This document shows positions 25,758 through 34,950 of a DNA stretch of 64,000 bases, one piece after another. The notes beneath the pieces were generated by a model that saw only the letters and a program-made list of their open reading frames with translations, was not told where the DNA came from and did no database searches. Source of the DNA: Polyangiaceae bacterium (GTDB lineage Bacteria; Myxococcota_A; Polyangia; Polyangiales; Polyangiaceae). The position numbers and the translations under genes are program-made. Where the stretch lies: positions 620,001 through 684,000 of the forward strand of contig JADJXL010000018.1 of NCBI GenBank assembly GCA_016715885.1, written 5' to 3'. The first letter of the stretch is position 1. The number at the start of each line of letters is the position of its first letter.

Positions 25758-26213
25758 ATGAGCGCAACCCTTTCGTTTGTCGCGCGATACCTTCGCATCG
25801 TCGTCATAACCTTGGGGCTGGCAGGGACGATTCTTGGCTGTGGTCCCGGTGAAGTCCGCGTGGTGGCATCGAATGCGACTGCATTTCAGGCAATGTTGGG
25901 CGCGGAAATGGCGGCCGACGCGCGGCGTCCTGCGCATTGGATGCGCGACTATGTGAGCGGCAAGGAGCCCGGCAAACCCCGCGTTTTGGAGCCGGCGCAC
26001 CTTCCCGAAGCGTACACGCCAAACGGCGAGGCTGGGATTGCGTAGCAGTTGCCGATTGCTCGGCCCGGCAAACGCGGAGGCACGAGTGTCCCCCAGCCCG
26101 TGGCGAAGCGGCTCGCGAGCTGCCCGCGTCAGAGTGCCGCTCGCCTGAAGCCCGTCCACTACAGCATGAGCTTTAACGTCCATGTCACGAACGAAGGCCG
26201 GGCGGTTTCGGCT
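25758..26213 (+). pseudogene. Lipoprotein gene interrupted by an in-frame TAG
   Basis: The open part (25758-26045, 95 residues) has a signal peptide and a lipobox-like ILGC|GPG at about residue 28. After the TAG at 26043-26045 the same frame stays open for more than 50 codons and still looks like protein. That stretch includes VHYSMSFNVHVTNEGRAV, which resembles a TonB-type C-terminal strand pattern. It then runs into sequence antisense to 26214-26528. Either the short lipoprotein is real as it stands, or a longer gene was cut by a nonsense mutation. The 3' boundary given is approximate. Confidence 0.4.
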
Positions 26214-26528
26214 TTATGGCGTGCCCAAAAACGTGGTGCACTCTACCGCGAGCGCAAGGAGGGCTTCGTCCAAAGGGTCAGAGGGGTTAGCAGCAATCAG
26301 CTCCTCATGAAGTCGTTTGGCCTTTGCCGCCATATCGGTCGGAAAAGCTAGCCCCTGGACACTGGCATGACCATCCAGCTCGAGCCTTTGCAGTTTGGCG
26401 GCGAGGTCCAACAAAACCTGGTGAAGCAATGTGGGATCCGCGGATTTTCCACCCGCAAGAAGCGCGCGCGCATTCATTCCGGAAGCGACTATACCTGCGA
26501 GTTGACGTGCATGCTCGACTGGTTCCAT
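26214..26528 (-). CDS. Small hypothetical helical protein
   Basis: 104 residues, helical, with no signal peptide and no recognised domain. It starts 18 bp after the stop of the secreted Cys-rich gene on the same strand, so the two form a small operon. A cytosolic helical protein encoded just after a small secreted protein could be its immunity partner; that is inference from arrangement only. Confidence 0.5.
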   Translation of the reverse strand: MEPVEHARQLAGIVASGMNARALLAGGKSADPTLLHQVLLDLAAKLQRLELDGHASVQGLAFPTDMAAKAKRLHEELIAANPSDPLDEALLALAVECTTFLGTP

Positions 26529-26546
26529 GTCATTCCCTCGAACTCC

Positions 26547-26954
26547 CTAGGACTTGTACACGCAAAGTGGAGGAGGTGCCGGTGGGTGAATGGGGCCGAT
26601 CTGCGCGGCGCGGGAAAAAACGCAGACGTCGCCATTCGAATATTTGTAAAGGCACGTGTATGAGCCGCCGAGTCGGGCTGGCGGAAATGTATCAATACAA
26701 TCGATGAGTGCTCCATTGCCAACGTCTGGTTTATAAGGATGATATGCATATTCCACACAAAATTTCTTGGCCGCAAAACACTTCTTGGAGCAATCCACCG
26801 GCGTCGTGCATACGACGCTGCCAAGGGCATCCATGGCGCCTTCCTGGTCCGGCCTGACTCCTTGTGCTTCCGCATTCCAGGGAATGCATAATAGCGACGC
26901 AAGCATTGCGAAAAAAATGGCCAAACCACGACGCAAGGCCGGTGCAGGTTTCAT
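26547..26954 (-). CDS. Small secreted Cys-rich protein
   Basis: 135 residues. A Sec signal peptide (LAIFFAMLASLLCIPWNAEA|QG) is followed by a mature part with eight Cys (in VVCTTPVDCSKKCFAAKKFC and later ALIDC, YTC, DVC, LC). This suggests four disulfides in the periplasm or outside the cell. I do not recognise a family. The next gene in the operon encodes a small cytosolic protein. It lies in the accessory stretch with the Tse2-like and cassette genes. Confidence 0.6.
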   Translation of the reverse strand: MKPAPALRRGLAIFFAMLASLLCIPWNAEAQGVRPDQEGAMDALGSVVCTTPVDCSKKCFAAKKFCVEYAYHPYKPDVGNGALIDCIDTFPPARLGGSYTCLYKYSNGDVCVFSRAAQIGPIHPPAPPPLCVYKS

Positions 26955-27135
26955 GATATTCCCTCGTAAGCTATGCGAACACGCAGATCGGCGTCAACGA
27001 AAATTGAACGCCCCAAAGACAGGTAACGCTGAAGGATAGAAGTCGGGCATCCGCCGGATCCAGCCATCTCCGGGCACGCCGCCGCAAGGTTTCCCCAATC
27101 CGTACTACGTCACCATTCCGCTAGGGCCCGTCATC

Positions 27136-27639
27136 GTGGGCGTCGGTGTGGGCGTCACGATATTCCTTTTGCCGAGCAAAACGGCGCCGGCCTGGGCGGA
27201 CGAGCTGAATCCGATTACGCAGCGCCCTTATACGAGCGTCCAGGAGTACGAAGAAGTGCGCCGCTTGTCTCCCGCGGAGATCAAGCAACGCCGGGCGCAA
27301 ATCACGAATTCGAAGCCGAACGCGCCGCCGGCGCCGGCGCCGGTCGCGCAACCCCAGCCGCAGCCTGCCAAGCGGGATGCCCCGCCACGCCGGTGCCTAC
27401 CCTGCCTTCCCGTGCCAGTCGGGGGGACGTCCTATATTTACCACAGCGCAGCAGCGGGCAATAAGCCACACTACGGCATGGCGAATCACACGCACCATTA
27501 CAAAATGCATCAAAGCCCGCCAGAAAAAGGCTGTCGCTGCTTCTGGGACCCTGACTTCATTCATCCGACCCCTGAATTCTCGCCGCTGCCCGGAGCGGTG
27601 CCTTGGTCTACGGCTGTCGGAGGCGGGATAGCACCATGA
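27136..27639 (+). CDS. Putative toxin-like protein, first gene of cassette
   Basis: 167 residues from a GTG with no good ribosome-binding site. The frame is open upstream to 27040 without a usable start codon, so the N-terminus may be wrong or missing. A hydrophobic stretch near the start (GVGVGVTIFLLP) precedes a Pro-rich linker. The tail contains HTHHYKMHQSPPEKGCRCFW, a dense His/Cys/Trp patch that could be a catalytic or metal site. I do not recognise a family. The next two genes each overlap by 4 bp, a layout common for toxin plus immunity genes. Confidence 0.45.
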   Translation: MGVGVGVTIFLLPSKTAPAWADELNPITQRPYTSVQEYEEVRRLSPAEIKQRRAQITNSKPNAPPAPAPVAQPQPQPAKRDAPPRRCLPCLPVPVGGTSYIYHSAAAGNKPHYGMANHTHHYKMHQSPPEKGCRCFWDPDFIHPTPEFSPLPGAVPWSTAVGGGIAP

Positions 27640-27878
27640 AATACATGAGCGGCATCGAAGTGATGGACGGAGACATCGTTGCAGTCCACTACGTTGGTGA
27701 ACCCGTGGAGGGTGTCGTTCTCCAGGTCATCCTTCCCAATACACCAGACGCAGACGACTGGTCCGCGCCCAACGGTGGAGCCCTGATTGAAGCAGGTGAC
27801 CTGGGCCTCTTCGTCCACAGATTCCTGGAAGACGCCGAAGATATCGTCTTTGTGCGTCGCGCGAGCAGCAACCCATGA
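27636..27878 (+). CDS. Small acidic protein, cassette gene 2 (possible immunity)
   Basis: 80 residues, acidic, with predicted beta-strands (IEVMDGDIVAVHYVGEPVEG, IVFVRR). It is cytosolic with no signal peptide. The ATG at 27636 overlaps the preceding stop and its own stop overlaps the next start, so all three cassette genes are translationally coupled. Size, acidity and position fit an immunity protein for the upstream product. I recognise no named family. Confidence 0.5.
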   Translation: MKYMSGIEVMDGDIVAVHYVGEPVEGVVLQVILPNTPDADDWSAPNGGALIEAGDLGLFVHRFLEDAEDIVFVRRASSNP

Positions 27879-28402
27879 TCGATTTCCCCCTGAATCTAGA
27901 TGACAAAGAAGAGTCCCGAGCGTGGTATGAGGGCAGCCTATGGTTGAGCCTCGACAAGTTCGAGCGCTTCTGGCCCGATGTTGGACCCGTCGTCGAGCAC
28001 CGCGAAGCCGTCAAATCTGCCGTGCGCGAAGCGCTTCGTGTCCAATACACCATCAACGCCGCAAACCGCGCAAGATGGGAAGCTGACCCCAGCTCGCCAG
28101 ACGAACTGGATGAAACGGTTCCCGTCGAAGAACTTGCCAAGACCTGTTTTCGCACCATCAACGAGAGGGCTGGGACAAACGATGCAAAAAGCATTGCGGC
28201 CTGGTTGACAGGGGCTGTGCTCGCGGCGAACAAGGAGTCCGGGTGGCACTATCTCTGGAACATGCTGCTTTTTCGCATGGGGGAAGACCATCCGCGCAAG
28301 CTCGTGTCCCATGGAATCCCTAGCGACACTGCGCGAAAGCTTGTCGCGATCGCCGTTCGGCACAGGAGTGAAGTCGATGCGATCGAGTCGAAATGGGTGT
28401 GA
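27875..28402 (+). CDS. Hypothetical protein, cassette gene 3
   Basis: 175 residues, mostly helical and acidic, Trp-rich at the N-terminus (SRAWYEGSLWLSLDKFERFW). No signal peptide or known motif. It starts in an ATGA overlap with cassette gene 2 and ends 43 bp before the convergent etfA. It may be a second immunity or accessory protein of the cassette. Confidence 0.5.
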   Translation: MIDFPLNLDDKEESRAWYEGSLWLSLDKFERFWPDVGPVVEHREAVKSAVREALRVQYTINAANRARWEADPSSPDELDETVPVEELAKTCFRTINERAGTNDAKSIAAWLTGAVLAANKESGWHYLWNMLLFRMGEDHPRKLVSHGIPSDTARKLVAIAVRHRSEVDAIESKWV

Positions 28403-28445
28403 CGATGGCCCCATGGCGGGGCCGAGAGGTGAGGCGCAGGGGCTT

Positions 28446-29417
28446 TCAGCCCTTTGCGGCTTGAATCGCTTTCGTCAATTCGGGGACCGCGCCGAATAGA
28501 TCCGCCACGAGACCATAATCGGCCACCTGGAAAATCGGTGCGTCGGCGTCCTTGTTGATGGCCACGATGACCTTCGAGCCCTTCATGCCGGCCAAGTGCT
28601 GAATGGCACCCGAAATGCCAATCGCAAAGTAAAGCTGCGGCGCGACGATCTTGCCGGTTTGCCCAACTTGAAGATCGCTCGGAGCATACCCTGCATCGCA
28701 CGCCGCACGGCTCGCACCAATCGCAGCACCCAATGCATCCGCGAGCGGATCGAGCACCTGATTGAATTTCTCCTTCAATGCTCGGCCACCCGATACGACC
28801 ACCTTCGCTTCGGTCAGCTCCGGACGCGCGCTCTTCACCTGGTCGAATGAAACGAATTCAACCCGCTCGGCCGCTTTGCTCGGTCCCGCGAATGCCACGT
28901 TTTCGACCGGCGACGTGCCACCTTGTGGCTCGGCCGCAGCAAATGCGCTTTGACGCACGGTCACGACCTGAATGGACGTCGTGATCGAGCAAATGCCAAA
29001 TGCATTGCCCGCGTACATCGGTCGCTTGTATTCGAGTTTTCCGCCACTCGCCAATAGCTCGGTGATGTCGCTGGCAAAACCCGCATTGAGACGAGCTGCC
29101 ACGCGCGGCAAAAGGTCCTTGCCATAAGCGCTCGCCGTGCCAACCACGACCGCAAAGCCTTTGCCGACGGCCGCAACGGACGGCGCATATCGCTCGGCCA
29201 CGTAATTGGCGAGCGACGGGTCGTCGACGACGAGGATTTTCGCCGCGCCAAACCCTTGGGCTTCGGCCGCCGCTTTTGCAGCGCCCGCGCCAATGACCAA
29301 TATGGAGAACGACCCACCAAGCGCCGCCGCCGCCTTTTGCGCGAACGTGATCGCCGAATGCGTGGTCTTCTTGAGTTTGCCCTCGGCAACCTCACCCACA
29401 ACGAGAACGTCTGCCAT
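28446..29417 (-). CDS. etfA: Electron transfer flavoprotein alpha subunit
   Basis: 323 residues. ETF-alpha binds FAD and passes electrons from acyl-CoA dehydrogenases to the quinone pool through ETF-QO. The C-terminal FAD domain carries VVSGGRALK, the GASRAACDAGY segment, QVGQTGKIVAPQLYFAIGISG and HLAGMKGSKVIVAINKD, all hallmarks of the alpha subunit. The start MADVLVVGEV is at 29415-29417; the upstream in-frame extension overlaps the etfB end region. It lies 42 bp after etfB on the same strand. Confidence 0.95.
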   Translation of the reverse strand: MADVLVVGEVAEGKLKKTTHSAITFAQKAAAALGGSFSILVIGAGAAKAAAEAQGFGAAKILVVDDPSLANYVAERYAPSVAAVGKGFAVVVGTASAYGKDLLPRVAARLNAGFASDITELLASGGKLEYKRPMYAGNAFGICSITTSIQVVTVRQSAFAAAEPQGGTSPVENVAFAGPSKAAERVEFVSFDQVKSARPELTEAKVVVSGGRALKEKFNQVLDPLADALGAAIGASRAACDAGYAPSDLQVGQTGKIVAPQLYFAIGISGAIQHLAGMKGSKVIVAINKDADAPIFQVADYGLVADLFGAVPELTKAIQAAKG

Positions 29418-29459
29418 GGTAAAACCTTTCGTGTTGTCTTGTCCCGTTGCCGGCAACCC

Positions 29460-30287
29460 TCAAAGAACCTTCGCCTCGTTCTTCAAACGCGAGACGAGGT
29501 CCGCCACATCCTTGACCTTGATGCCCGCTTTGCGTGCAGCAGGCGCCGCGAAGCCCTTGTACTGAACCTTGAGCGCCGCATCGGGCGCAAGGTCGGCAAG
29601 CTTCACCTCGGCGAGCGGCTTCTTCTTCGCCGCCATGATCGCAGGCAGCGCGGCAAACCGCACGCCGTCGTTGTACTTGTGCGCAGCCGGCGTCTTCATC
29701 GAATACACGCTCGTCGGCGCAACGATGCGCAAGTCGACCGTCACGACAGCGGGAAGCTTCACGCGTAGCGTCGCCACGCCGCCGTCGACTTCGCGGCCCA
29801 CGAGCAGCGCGCCCGCTTCTTCGCGAATCGTCGCGGCAAACGTCGCCATCGGCCAATCGAGCAGCTCTGCGAGGATCTGCCCAACCTGGTTCGAGTCGCC
29901 GTCGACGGCTTGCTTGCCCATCAAAACGACGTCGGGTTTTTCCTTCTCGACCAGCGACTTCAACGCACGCGCAACCAAGTCACCGTCGAGCTTGTCGTCG
30001 GTCGTGTCGATGCGAATCGCTTTGTCAGCGCCGGTTGCCAGCGAGGCACGCAGCGTCGTCTCCGTGTCCTTGGGACCAAACGTCACGACCACGACTTCGC
30101 CGAGACGCGTCTTCGGCTGCTGCCCGTTTTCCGTCAGCCGCAAGGCGGCCTCGAGGGCGTACTCGTCGAATGGATTCGGTTTCCATTCGAGCCCCGTGGT
30201 CTCGATCTTGTCTCCGGACCCAGGGATCTTCACTTTGTTGGCGTTGTCCGGATCGGCGACGCGCTTGAGAGGGACGAGGATCTTCAC
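29460..30287 (-). CDS. etfB: Electron transfer flavoprotein beta subunit
   Basis: 275 residues. KILVPLKRVADPDNANKV at the N-terminus, PFDEYALEAALRL, ADKAIRID and DVVLMGKQAVDGDSNQVGQ are typical of ETF-beta, which forms the AMP-binding half of the heterodimer with etfA. The start is GTG at 30285-30287 with AAAGGAG about 12 nt upstream. The gene is slightly longer than the usual 250-260 residues. The operon etfBA runs away from the divergent nadB with about 217 bp between. Confidence 0.95.
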   Translation of the reverse strand: MKILVPLKRVADPDNANKVKIPGSGDKIETTGLEWKPNPFDEYALEAALRLTENGQQPKTRLGEVVVVTFGPKDTETTLRASLATGADKAIRIDTTDDKLDGDLVARALKSLVEKEKPDVVLMGKQAVDGDSNQVGQILAELLDWPMATFAATIREEAGALLVGREVDGGVATLRVKLPAVVTVDLRIVAPTSVYSMKTPAAHKYNDGVRFAALPAIMAAKKKPLAEVKLADLAPDAALKVQYKGFAAPAARKAGIKVKDVADLVSRLKNEAKVL

Positions 30288-30504
30288 GGTTCGGCAGGCT
30301 CCTTTCTGACCACCGCTCAGGGTTTTGCGACAAACCAAACTGGCGGCAAGAGCAGCATCGTTTTCACGCAGCGGTCCCTTATGGGGCAAACCAGCCACGA
30401 TGACGAACGATGGGCCGCGGCTGGACAACTTGGCCCGCCGCGCGCGGCGTGGCTCATGACAGGGTTGTCGTTGTGCGTCAAGGAGCCTGCTACCCTTCCG
30501 CGCC
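30288..30504. promoter_or_regulatory. Divergent etfBA-nadB promoter region
   Basis: 217 bp between the divergent etfB and nadB starts. It must contain both promoters. I see no clear operator, riboswitch or sigma-54 motif, and no NadR/NrtR-type palindrome that I can name. Confidence 0.35.
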
Positions 30505-32136
30505 GTGGCCGTCTCAACCGACTTTCTCGTCATTGGCAGCGGAATCGCCGGGCTGACTTTTGCCCTCGACGTCGCTGACCACGCCAGCGTTCTCATCGTC
30601 ACCAAACGCGCAGCCGAAGAGTCCAACACTCGCTGGGCGCAAGGCGGCATCGCGAGCGTATTCGCTCAGGATGACACGTTCGATGCACACATCCGCGACA
30701 CGCTCGTCGCGGGCGCCGGACTCTGTCACGAAGTCGTCGTCGACATCTGCGTGCGCGAAGGTCCGGACCGCATCCGCGAGCTGATCGATCGCGGCGCTCG
30801 TTTCGATCGCGACGACCAAGGTTCCATCTCCCTCGCACGCGAAGGCGGACACAGCGCAAGGCGCGTACTGCACGCAGCCGATGCCACGGGACGCGAAGTG
30901 GAACGTGCGCTGCTCGAACGATGCCGCGCCCATCCGAACATCCGACTGCTCGAACATCACATGGCCATCGACCTCATCGTGATGTCGAGGTTCGGCGGAC
31001 CCGATGTCTGCGTCGGCGCCTATGTGCTCAATACGGCGTCACGATCCGGCGGAGAAAACGCGAAGAGCCACGAGGTCGAAACGTACCTCGCACGCGCCAC
31101 GATCCTCGCGTCGGGCGGCGCTGGCAAAGTCTACCTGTACACGTCGAATCCCGACGTCGCGACGGGCGACGGCATCGCGATGGCGTATCGCGCAGGTGCC
31201 GAAATCGCCAACATGGAGTTTTACCAGTTCCACCCGACGTGCCTGTATCACCCGCAAGCCAAGAGCTTTCTCATCACGGAGGCCCTGCGAGGCGAGGGAG
31301 CGATCCTGCGTTTGCCCGATGGAACCGCGTTCATGGAGCAGCACGATGCGCGCAAGGAGCTCGCGCCGCGTGACATCGTCGCCCGCGCGATCGACTTCGA
31401 GATGAAACGCACGGGTAGCGATTTCGTGCTGCTCGACATCACGCACAAGCCTGCGAGCTTCGTGCGCGAACACTTCCCGACGATTCATGGCGAGTGCCTG
31501 CGGTTCGGGATCGACATCACGTCGCAGCCCATTCCCGTCGTGCCTGCAGCGCATTACTTGTGCGGCGGTATCTCCACGGATCTTCACGGGCGCACGACGA
31601 TTCCTGGTCTTTGGGCCGTGGGCGAATGCGCGTGCACGGGTCTGCACGGAGCCAACCGTCTCGCATCGAACTCGCTGCTCGAAGGGCTGGTGTTCGGGCA
31701 CCGCGCCGCCGTCAAGCTCGTCGCGGCCATGCCCGAACTGCGGACGACGCCGCTGCCGGAGGTGCCCGAATGGCAAGCGGGCGATGCGGTTCCGAGCGAC
31801 GAGGAAGTGGTCATCACGCACAACTGGGACGAGCTTCGCAGGACGATGTGGAACTACGTGGGCATCGTTCGATCGACGTCGCGCCTGCGTCGAGCGGCGC
31901 GGCGAATCGCGCTGCTGCAAGAGGAAATCCGCGAATATTACTGGCGACACGGTGACGCGCGACCTGCTCGAACTGCGCAACATCGCCACCGTCGCCGAGC
32001 TCATCGTGGGATGTGCGTCGGCACGTCACGAGAGTCGAGGTTGCACGCGACGATCGACTTCCCGAAAACGAGTGAGCAGTACGCTGCCGACATCGTCGTC
32101 AAACGGGGCGTGATGCCTCATCTGCGAGGTCGTTGA
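30505..32136 (+). CDS. nadB: L-aspartate oxidase, with an internal out-of-frame segment
   Basis: 543 codons. NadB oxidises L-aspartate to iminoaspartate for NAD synthesis. The FAD-binding motif is GSGIAGLTFALDVAD, followed by NTRWAQGGIAS, the active-site region EFYQFHPTCLYHP, and ALRGEGAILRLPDG, GLHGANRLASNSLLEGLVFG. From about 31951 to 32040 the frame reads nonsense. The expected VTRDLLELRNIATVAELIV lies one base over, and normal sequence (LHATIDFPKT) then returns. A +1 near 31951 and a -1 near 32040 thus scramble about 29 residues of the C-terminal helical domain. GTG start. No nadA or nadC is adjacent. Confidence 0.85.
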   Translation: MAVSTDFLVIGSGIAGLTFALDVADHASVLIVTKRAAEESNTRWAQGGIASVFAQDDTFDAHIRDTLVAGAGLCHEVVVDICVREGPDRIRELIDRGARFDRDDQGSISLAREGGHSARRVLHAADATGREVERALLERCRAHPNIRLLEHHMAIDLIVMSRFGGPDVCVGAYVLNTASRSGGENAKSHEVETYLARATILASGGAGKVYLYTSNPDVATGDGIAMAYRAGAEIANMEFYQFHPTCLYHPQAKSFLITEALRGEGAILRLPDGTAFMEQHDARKELAPRDIVARAIDFEMKRTGSDFVLLDITHKPASFVREHFPTIHGECLRFGIDITSQPIPVVPAAHYLCGGISTDLHGRTTIPGLWAVGECACTGLHGANRLASNSLLEGLVFGHRAAVKLVAAMPELRTTPLPEVPEWQAGDAVPSDEEVVITHNWDELRRTMWNYVGIVRSTSRLRRAARRIALLQEEIREYYWRHGDARPARTAQHRHRRRAHRGMCVGTSRESRLHATIDFPKTSEQYAADIVVKRGVMPHLRGR

Positions 32137-33012
32137 TGAGCGACGACGACCGCGGGCGTTCCAGCGATCCGTTCGGACCGCGCGAGTCCGAGCCTGGCGA
32201 GCGCGGCATGACGTTCTTCGGCGCCACCGCGTGGGCGATGCTCGCAACGCTTGGCCTGCACTATCTTGGAAGCGTCGTTGCGAGCATTCGTCATCCATCG
32301 ACCGTCGACATCACGACACTCGTTGGTGTTCAAACCGTCGTCACGTTGCTCTTGCTTTTCGGCATCCTTCGGTTTTACGCGCCGAACTTGTCCATCCGCC
32401 ATTTCCTTGGCCTGCGGCGCACGCACGTCGGGTTCTACGTCGTCGCCATCCTGCTCGGCGCGATCGTGCACGTCCCTGCCGATGGGCTCTTCGACGCGAT
32501 TACGAAGCACTATCCGACCGACCCCGAGCTCGATCGGCTGCTCGAGGAACAGCTCGCGGTCAGCACGTCCAGACGCGTGGCGCTCGGCGTCGCCATCGTC
32601 GGCATCGGTCCGTTCATCGAGGAAGTGTTTTACCGCGGAGCGCTCTTTCGTCCGCTACGCAAGACCGCCAGCGCATGGAGCGTCGTCGTCGTGACGAGCG
32701 TGCTCTTCGGTTTGGCGCACGTGGAGTGGCAACGCGTCGTGCCGATCGGGCTGCTCGGTTTGGCGCTCGGTCTGCTGCGTATTTCGAGCGGATCGCTCGT
32801 GCCGAGTGCCATCAGCGCACGGCACGTTCAACGGCGTTTCGTTCTGGGCGATGCTTCGAACCGGTTCGACGCCACCGGAAGCACAAGAAAGCTTTCCGCT
32901 TCACGTGACGATCGCCGGATCTTTGTTCACGTTCGTGCTTCTCGGAGTTGCGTATCTGATGGGTGAACGAAACAAAGAGGCGCTCGAAGCTCGTAGCGAG
33001 GACGAATCGTGA
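32136..33012 (+). pseudogene. CPBP-family intramembrane protease, frameshifted
   Basis: Multi-pass membrane protein of the CPBP (CAAX protease/bacteriocin-processing) family. Motif 1 EEVFYRGALFR and motif 2 FGLAHVEW are in the first frame. Motif 3 (AHGTFNGVSFW, the conserved H-x3-N) and a last transmembrane helix (IAGSLFTFVLLGVAYLMG) are in another frame, reached by removing one base near 32814. As given, the product would lose motif 3. Start ATG 32136 forms TGATG with the nadB stop. It ends in a GTGA overlap with the patatin gene, so the three genes form an operon. Confidence 0.75.
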
Positions 33013-34068
33013 CTGCGGCGCAGCCCAAGACGGCGTTGTGTTTGCCCGGGGGAGGCATCACGGGAGCGCTTTACCAAATCGGCGCTCTGGCCGCGTTGCA
33101 AGACGGCATTCGCAGCTTGAGCGGACAGAGTTTTTCGTTGTACTTGGGTCAATCGAGCGGTGCGAGCGTCGCGGCGGCGCTCGCGGGCGGGATCGAAGTC
33201 GATCGCCTTTACCGCGCGCTGCTCGATCCGGCGTCGGACTTTTTTCCTCTCGAACGAAGTCACATTTTCCACATCGACATCGACGAATGGCGTGACGCGT
33301 TCGGTACGTCGCTCGTAGCGCTTCGTCATGCCGCAGCGCGGCTGGTTTCGCGAGGTGATCCGGCGGCACCTGCGCCGCCGCATCTGTACATGTGGGAGCA
33401 AATCGATCGCTTGGCGGATTCACTTCCAGCGGGGCTCTTTGCGCTCGATCGATACGAGCGATTTCTTGCCGAGTGTTTTTGCGTCGCGGCGTTCCGAATG
33501 CGTTCCGCGAGATGCCGAGCCTCTACGGATCGCGACGCACGATGTGGATTCGGGAGAACGCGTCGTGTTTGGGTCCGAGGGGCACGAGGACATTCCGGTA
33601 TCGCTTGCATGCGCTGCGTCGCTCGCGTCTCCGCTCTTTTTTTCGCCGGTGCGAATTGGGGATCGGCACTTCATCGACGGAGGTCTCGGGCATGTCGCGC
33701 ATCTGGACATCGCGGTCGAGCTGGGGGTGGATTTTGCGGTCGTGGTGAACCCGATGGTGCCGGTGTCCGTGGCGCATCGCGCGGTGCCGACGGGGCATGG
33801 GGTGCGTCAGAGCATTCGGGACAAGGGGCTTTTTTGGGTGCAGAACCAGGCGACGCGCATCGGTGCGCATGTGCGGCTTCGGCAACACGTGGAGGAGATT
33901 CGGCAAAAGACCAAGATGATGGTGCTGGTCTTGGAGCCCGAGCCGACGGATGTGCTCATGTTTTTGCACAATCCGGCGAACTTGGCGGCTCGTCGGGCGA
34001 TCCTCGAAGTTGCCTATCGCACGACGCGTGATCGCATTAGCGTGTGGATGGAGCGCAATCGGGGGTGA
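33009..34068 (+). pseudogene. Patatin-like phospholipase, two frameshifts
   Basis: Patatin-like lipid acyl hydrolase. The oxyanion region LPGGGITGALYQIGAL and the nucleophile-elbow region YLGQSSGASVAAAL (G-x-S-x-G-like, SSGAS) are at the N-terminus in frame one. A short middle piece (RRGVPNAFREMP) lies in a second frame. The Asp-bearing motif HFIDGGLGHVAH and the rest lie in a third. The breaks are near 33476-33480 (a run of five T) and near 33516. Correcting one missing base at each site restores a continuous protein of about 350 residues. GTG start. Confidence 0.75.
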
Positions 34069-34203
34069 TGGAGCGTCTTGGGTGGGAAGCGTCGTGAGCG
34101 TGTAAGGTCGATGAAGTCTCGTCGTTGATCGTGCATGCTGGGCGGCGCATCTGCGAGCCCTCTTGAACCCGCGCTTCTTGTGCGCTCTCCTCGGAGCACC
34201 TCG

Positions 34204-34890
34204 ATGTTTTCTGCATCTACCCGAACGCATTTTCCGGCCGTCGCTCTTTCCGTGCTTGCGCTCACCACGCTTGGTGGATGTGCGAGTTACATCCCGTTCA
34301 CGCACGAGTTGCGGACGGAGCATGGTTTGACTGACGACGAAGTGAAAAACCTTCAGTTTTACGTGTCGCACGACATCACGTTGCGTCGCGAGGTGGAATC
34401 GGGTGGTCGGAAGGTGACGCCTGGGCACAAGCTGCTGTTGATATCGGGCAAGCAGATCGAGGAAGTGGTGATTCCGGCGAAGACCCCTGGAGTTGCGGTG
34501 AAAGTTGGCCCGCGGGCGATTGCGGTGAGTTTTCAACCGGGGACGGCGATGGTGTTCACGGTGAAGGGATCGCGGTTGGCGTTGGAAAATGGATTTTTGC
34601 GGCCGGTGGCGCTGGATGGGCGTGACGACTTTGCGACGCGTCCGTTTGCAGCGCTTTTGGGTCAGCAATTTGCGAAGCCGCCGAATCCGTTTCCGGGCAA
34701 CGAGACGGGGGTCGCGCCGGTTGCGAGCGACGACGCGAGCGGCAATTATTGGATCGATTCGGACAATGCGGGGCGCGTGCAATTTGCGGAGAAGGATTGG
34801 AACGCCGAGGACAATACGCAGCAGGCGCATTTGCTCATCAGCTCTGATTCGCTGGAGAGAAGCGGACGTCGCGAGCTGGAAGGGCGTTAA
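34204..34890 (+). CDS. Lipoprotein of unknown function
   Basis: 228 residues with a signal peptide and lipobox TTLGGC|ASY, so probably an outer- or inner-membrane lipoprotein. The mature part is beta-rich (LQFYVSHDITLRREVESGG, KLLLISGKQIEEVVIPAKTPG), a pattern I have seen only in uncharacterised proteins. The start ATG 34204 is preferred to an upstream in-frame start at 34135 because it places the signal peptide correctly. No frameshift is seen, unlike its neighbours on both sides. Confidence 0.65.
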   Translation: MFSASTRTHFPAVALSVLALTTLGGCASYIPFTHELRTEHGLTDDEVKNLQFYVSHDITLRREVESGGRKVTPGHKLLLISGKQIEEVVIPAKTPGVAVKVGPRAIAVSFQPGTAMVFTVKGSRLALENGFLRPVALDGRDDFATRPFAALLGQQFAKPPNPFPGNETGVAPVASDDASGNYWIDSDNAGRVQFAEKDWNAEDNTQQAHLLISSDSLERSGRRELEGR

Positions 34891-34950
34891 ACGAAAATCT
34901 GTTTTCCGCCCAGGACGGTGCTGAGCGGCGTGAAGCTGGAAGGGCGCTGA

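Noticed and set aside
33523..34830. 435-codon minus-strand Arg/His-rich frame
   Set aside because: It is antisense to the patatin tail and the lipoprotein; biased composition only.
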